A stretch of DNA of 33,814 nt from Bacteroidota bacterium (GTDB lineage Bacteria > Bacteroidota > Bacteroidia > B-17B0 > Aurantibacillaceae): assembly GCA_030681615.1 (NCBI GenBank), contig JAUXSA010000120.1, positions 1 through 33,814 of the forward strand, in the 5' to 3' direction. Below the pieces are notes generated by a model, which saw only the letters and a list, made by a program, of their open reading frames with translations, ran no database searches and was not told where the DNA came from. Of the stretch, positions 32,740-33,814 are shown piece after piece (position 1 is the stretch's first letter; the number at the start of each line of letters is the position of its first letter). A program made the translations under genes and the position numbers.

Positions 32740-33762
32740 ATGGCTTTATTTGACTTCTTAACCCAGGATATTGCAATTGACTTAGGAACTGCAAACACAA
32801 TTATTATTCATAACGATAAAGTTGTTGTTGATGAGCCGAGTATAGTTGCAGTTGATAGAACTACGGGCAGAGTTATAGCTGTTGGTCGCCAGGCACAAAT
32901 GATGCATGGTAAAACACATGAGAATATAAAAACAATTCGTCCATTAAAAGATGGAGTTATCGCCGATTTCCAGGCTGCTGAAGAAATGATAAAAGGGATG
33001 ATAAAAATGATCAATCCCGGAAACCGTTTTTTTAAACCCTCATTGCGTATGGTAATTTGTATTCCAAGTGGTATTACTGAGGTTGAGAAACGTGCTGTTC
33101 GCGATAGCGCGGAGCATGCAGGAGCAAAAGAAGTTTATATGATCCACGAGCCTATGGCAGCTGCAATAGGTATGGGTATTGACGTTGAAGAACCAATGGG
33201 GAATATGATCATTGATATTGGTGGTGGTACTTCTGAGATCGCGGTAATTGCGTTAGGCGGTATTGTTTGTGATAAATCTACGCGTATTGCGGGTGACGAT
33301 TTTAATGCTAACATTGAAGAATACATGCGTCGCCAGCATAACATTTTAATTGGTGAGCGCAGTGCCGAAAGAGTTAAAATTGAAGTGGGTGCTGCTATGA
33401 CAGAGATCGACAATCCACCCGCAGATTATGCTGTACAAGGGCGTGACTTAATGAGTGGTATCCCTAAAGAAGTTTATATCAGTTATGTAGAGATTGCACA
33501 TTGTTTGGATAAATCAATTTCTAAAATTGAAGAAGCTATTTTGAATGCGTTAGAGATGACACCTCCTGAACTGGCGGCAGATATCTATCGCAAAGGTATT
33601 TTTATGGCCGGTGGTGGTTCGTTATTGAGAGGTTTAGATAAACGTATCTCTATGAAAACAAAATTACCGGTTCATGTGTGCGAAGACCCTCTTCGTGCCG
33701 TTGCGCGCGGCACGGGAATTGCACTTAAAAATGTTCATAAATTCCCTTTCCTTATCAAGTAA
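32740..33762 (+). CDS. mreB: Rod shape-determining protein MreB
   Basis: An actin-like ATPase that polymerises under the inner membrane and guides cell-wall synthesis in rod-shaped cells. The 340-residue length is standard. The N-terminus is MALFDFLTQDIAIDLGTANT, with phosphate-1 motif IDLGTANT (13-20), phosphate-2 motif IIDIGGGTSE (157-166, Gly161-Thr164) and adenosine motif FMAGGGSLLRG. HEPMAAAIGMGIDV and the GDDFN segment are highly conserved. The ATG at 32740 gives the usual start. mreC would be expected downstream; the last 52 bases of the window show no terminator and no start that I can support. It implies a rod-shaped or formerly rod-shaped cell. Confidence 0.97.
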   Translation: MALFDFLTQDIAIDLGTANTIIIHNDKVVVDEPSIVAVDRTTGRVIAVGRQAQMMHGKTHENIKTIRPLKDGVIADFQAAEEMIKGMIKMINPGNRFFKPSLRMVICIPSGITEVEKRAVRDSAEHAGAKEVYMIHEPMAAAIGMGIDVEEPMGNMIIDIGGGTSEIAVIALGGIVCDKSTRIAGDDFNANIEEYMRRQHNILIGERSAERVKIEVGAAMTEIDNPPADYAVQGRDLMSGIPKEVYISYVEIAHCLDKSISKIEEAILNALEMTPPELAADIYRKGIFMAGGGSLLRGLDKRISMKTKLPVHVCEDPLRAVARGTGIALKNVHKFPFLIK

Positions 33763-33814
33763 AAACCTTAAGCACATCGTAGCTTTAAGTAGTGATATCT
33801 TTTGTTTCACTCGC

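Noticed and set aside
1-33814. Phage-defence, toxin-antitoxin or mobile-element system
   Set aside because: No nuclease, transposase, integrase, toxin pair or other defence signature is seen in any gene; the SprT-like and DUF1569 genes are single and not in a defence-like cluster.

Overview
The window is an AT-rich stretch of chromosome from a member of the Bacteroidota. Four proteins end in a type IX secretion (T9SS) type A C-terminal sorting domain (YPNP motif). Several upstream regions carry the Bacteroidota promoter pattern, a TTG-like -33 box and a TAnnTTTG-like -7 box. There is no consistent Shine-Dalgarno sequence, and other families are typical of the phylum (DUF4369-thioredoxin lipoprotein, a hybrid sensor kinase with an AraC output domain, GatB). 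I do not assign a genus. I see no rRNA, tRNA, CRISPR array, insertion sequence, prophage or plasmid function. Coding density is high and no gap exceeds 300 bases; the largest are 15537-15778 (242), 22389-22574 (186), 18586-18755 (170) and 32574-32739 (166).

Layout. 1-479 is the 3' end of a T9SS surface protein, closed by a strong terminator. 582-7005 is a tight forward run: gatB, a TlpA-like thioredoxin lipoprotein, an M1 metallopeptidase with a probable outer-membrane barrel tail, and lpxH. The last two begin with TTG and GTG directly after the preceding stop codon. 7140-10195 holds ilvE, a terminator and a GT39-like membrane protein. 10199-15536 is all minus strand: GNAT, CaiB/BaiF CoA-transferase, pheT and a PLP aminotransferase with a textbook Bacteroidota promoter. 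15779-19268 holds a LacI-type regulator, a convergent SprT-like gene, nadE-ybaB and a gamma-carbonic-anhydrase-like protein. 19323-25979 (minus) holds a large LamG/Ig-repeat T9SS adhesin, a hybrid two-component regulator and a PaaG-like isomerase. 26081-30128 holds a BNR-repeat T9SS protein, a DUF1569 protein and a T9SS serine hydrolase. 30125-33762 holds arginase, the divergent arginine decarboxylase and mreB.

How genes may work together. Arginase and arginine decarboxylase share a divergent promoter region with a 21-bp inverted repeat, suggesting co-regulated arginine/polyamine metabolism. The hybrid regulator lies just upstream of the Ig-repeat adhesin, and the gap between them holds in-phase direct repeats that suit an AraC-type regulator. 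Most other genes are housekeeping functions.

The most unusual structures are intergenic. Three unrelated palindromic elements occur (11716-11792, 18596-18717, 32574-32634). The middle one folds on paper into a full four-way cloverleaf: an outer stem plus three perfect hairpins. I found no convincing new defence or mobile system; these elements and the adhesin-regulator pair are the best leads.
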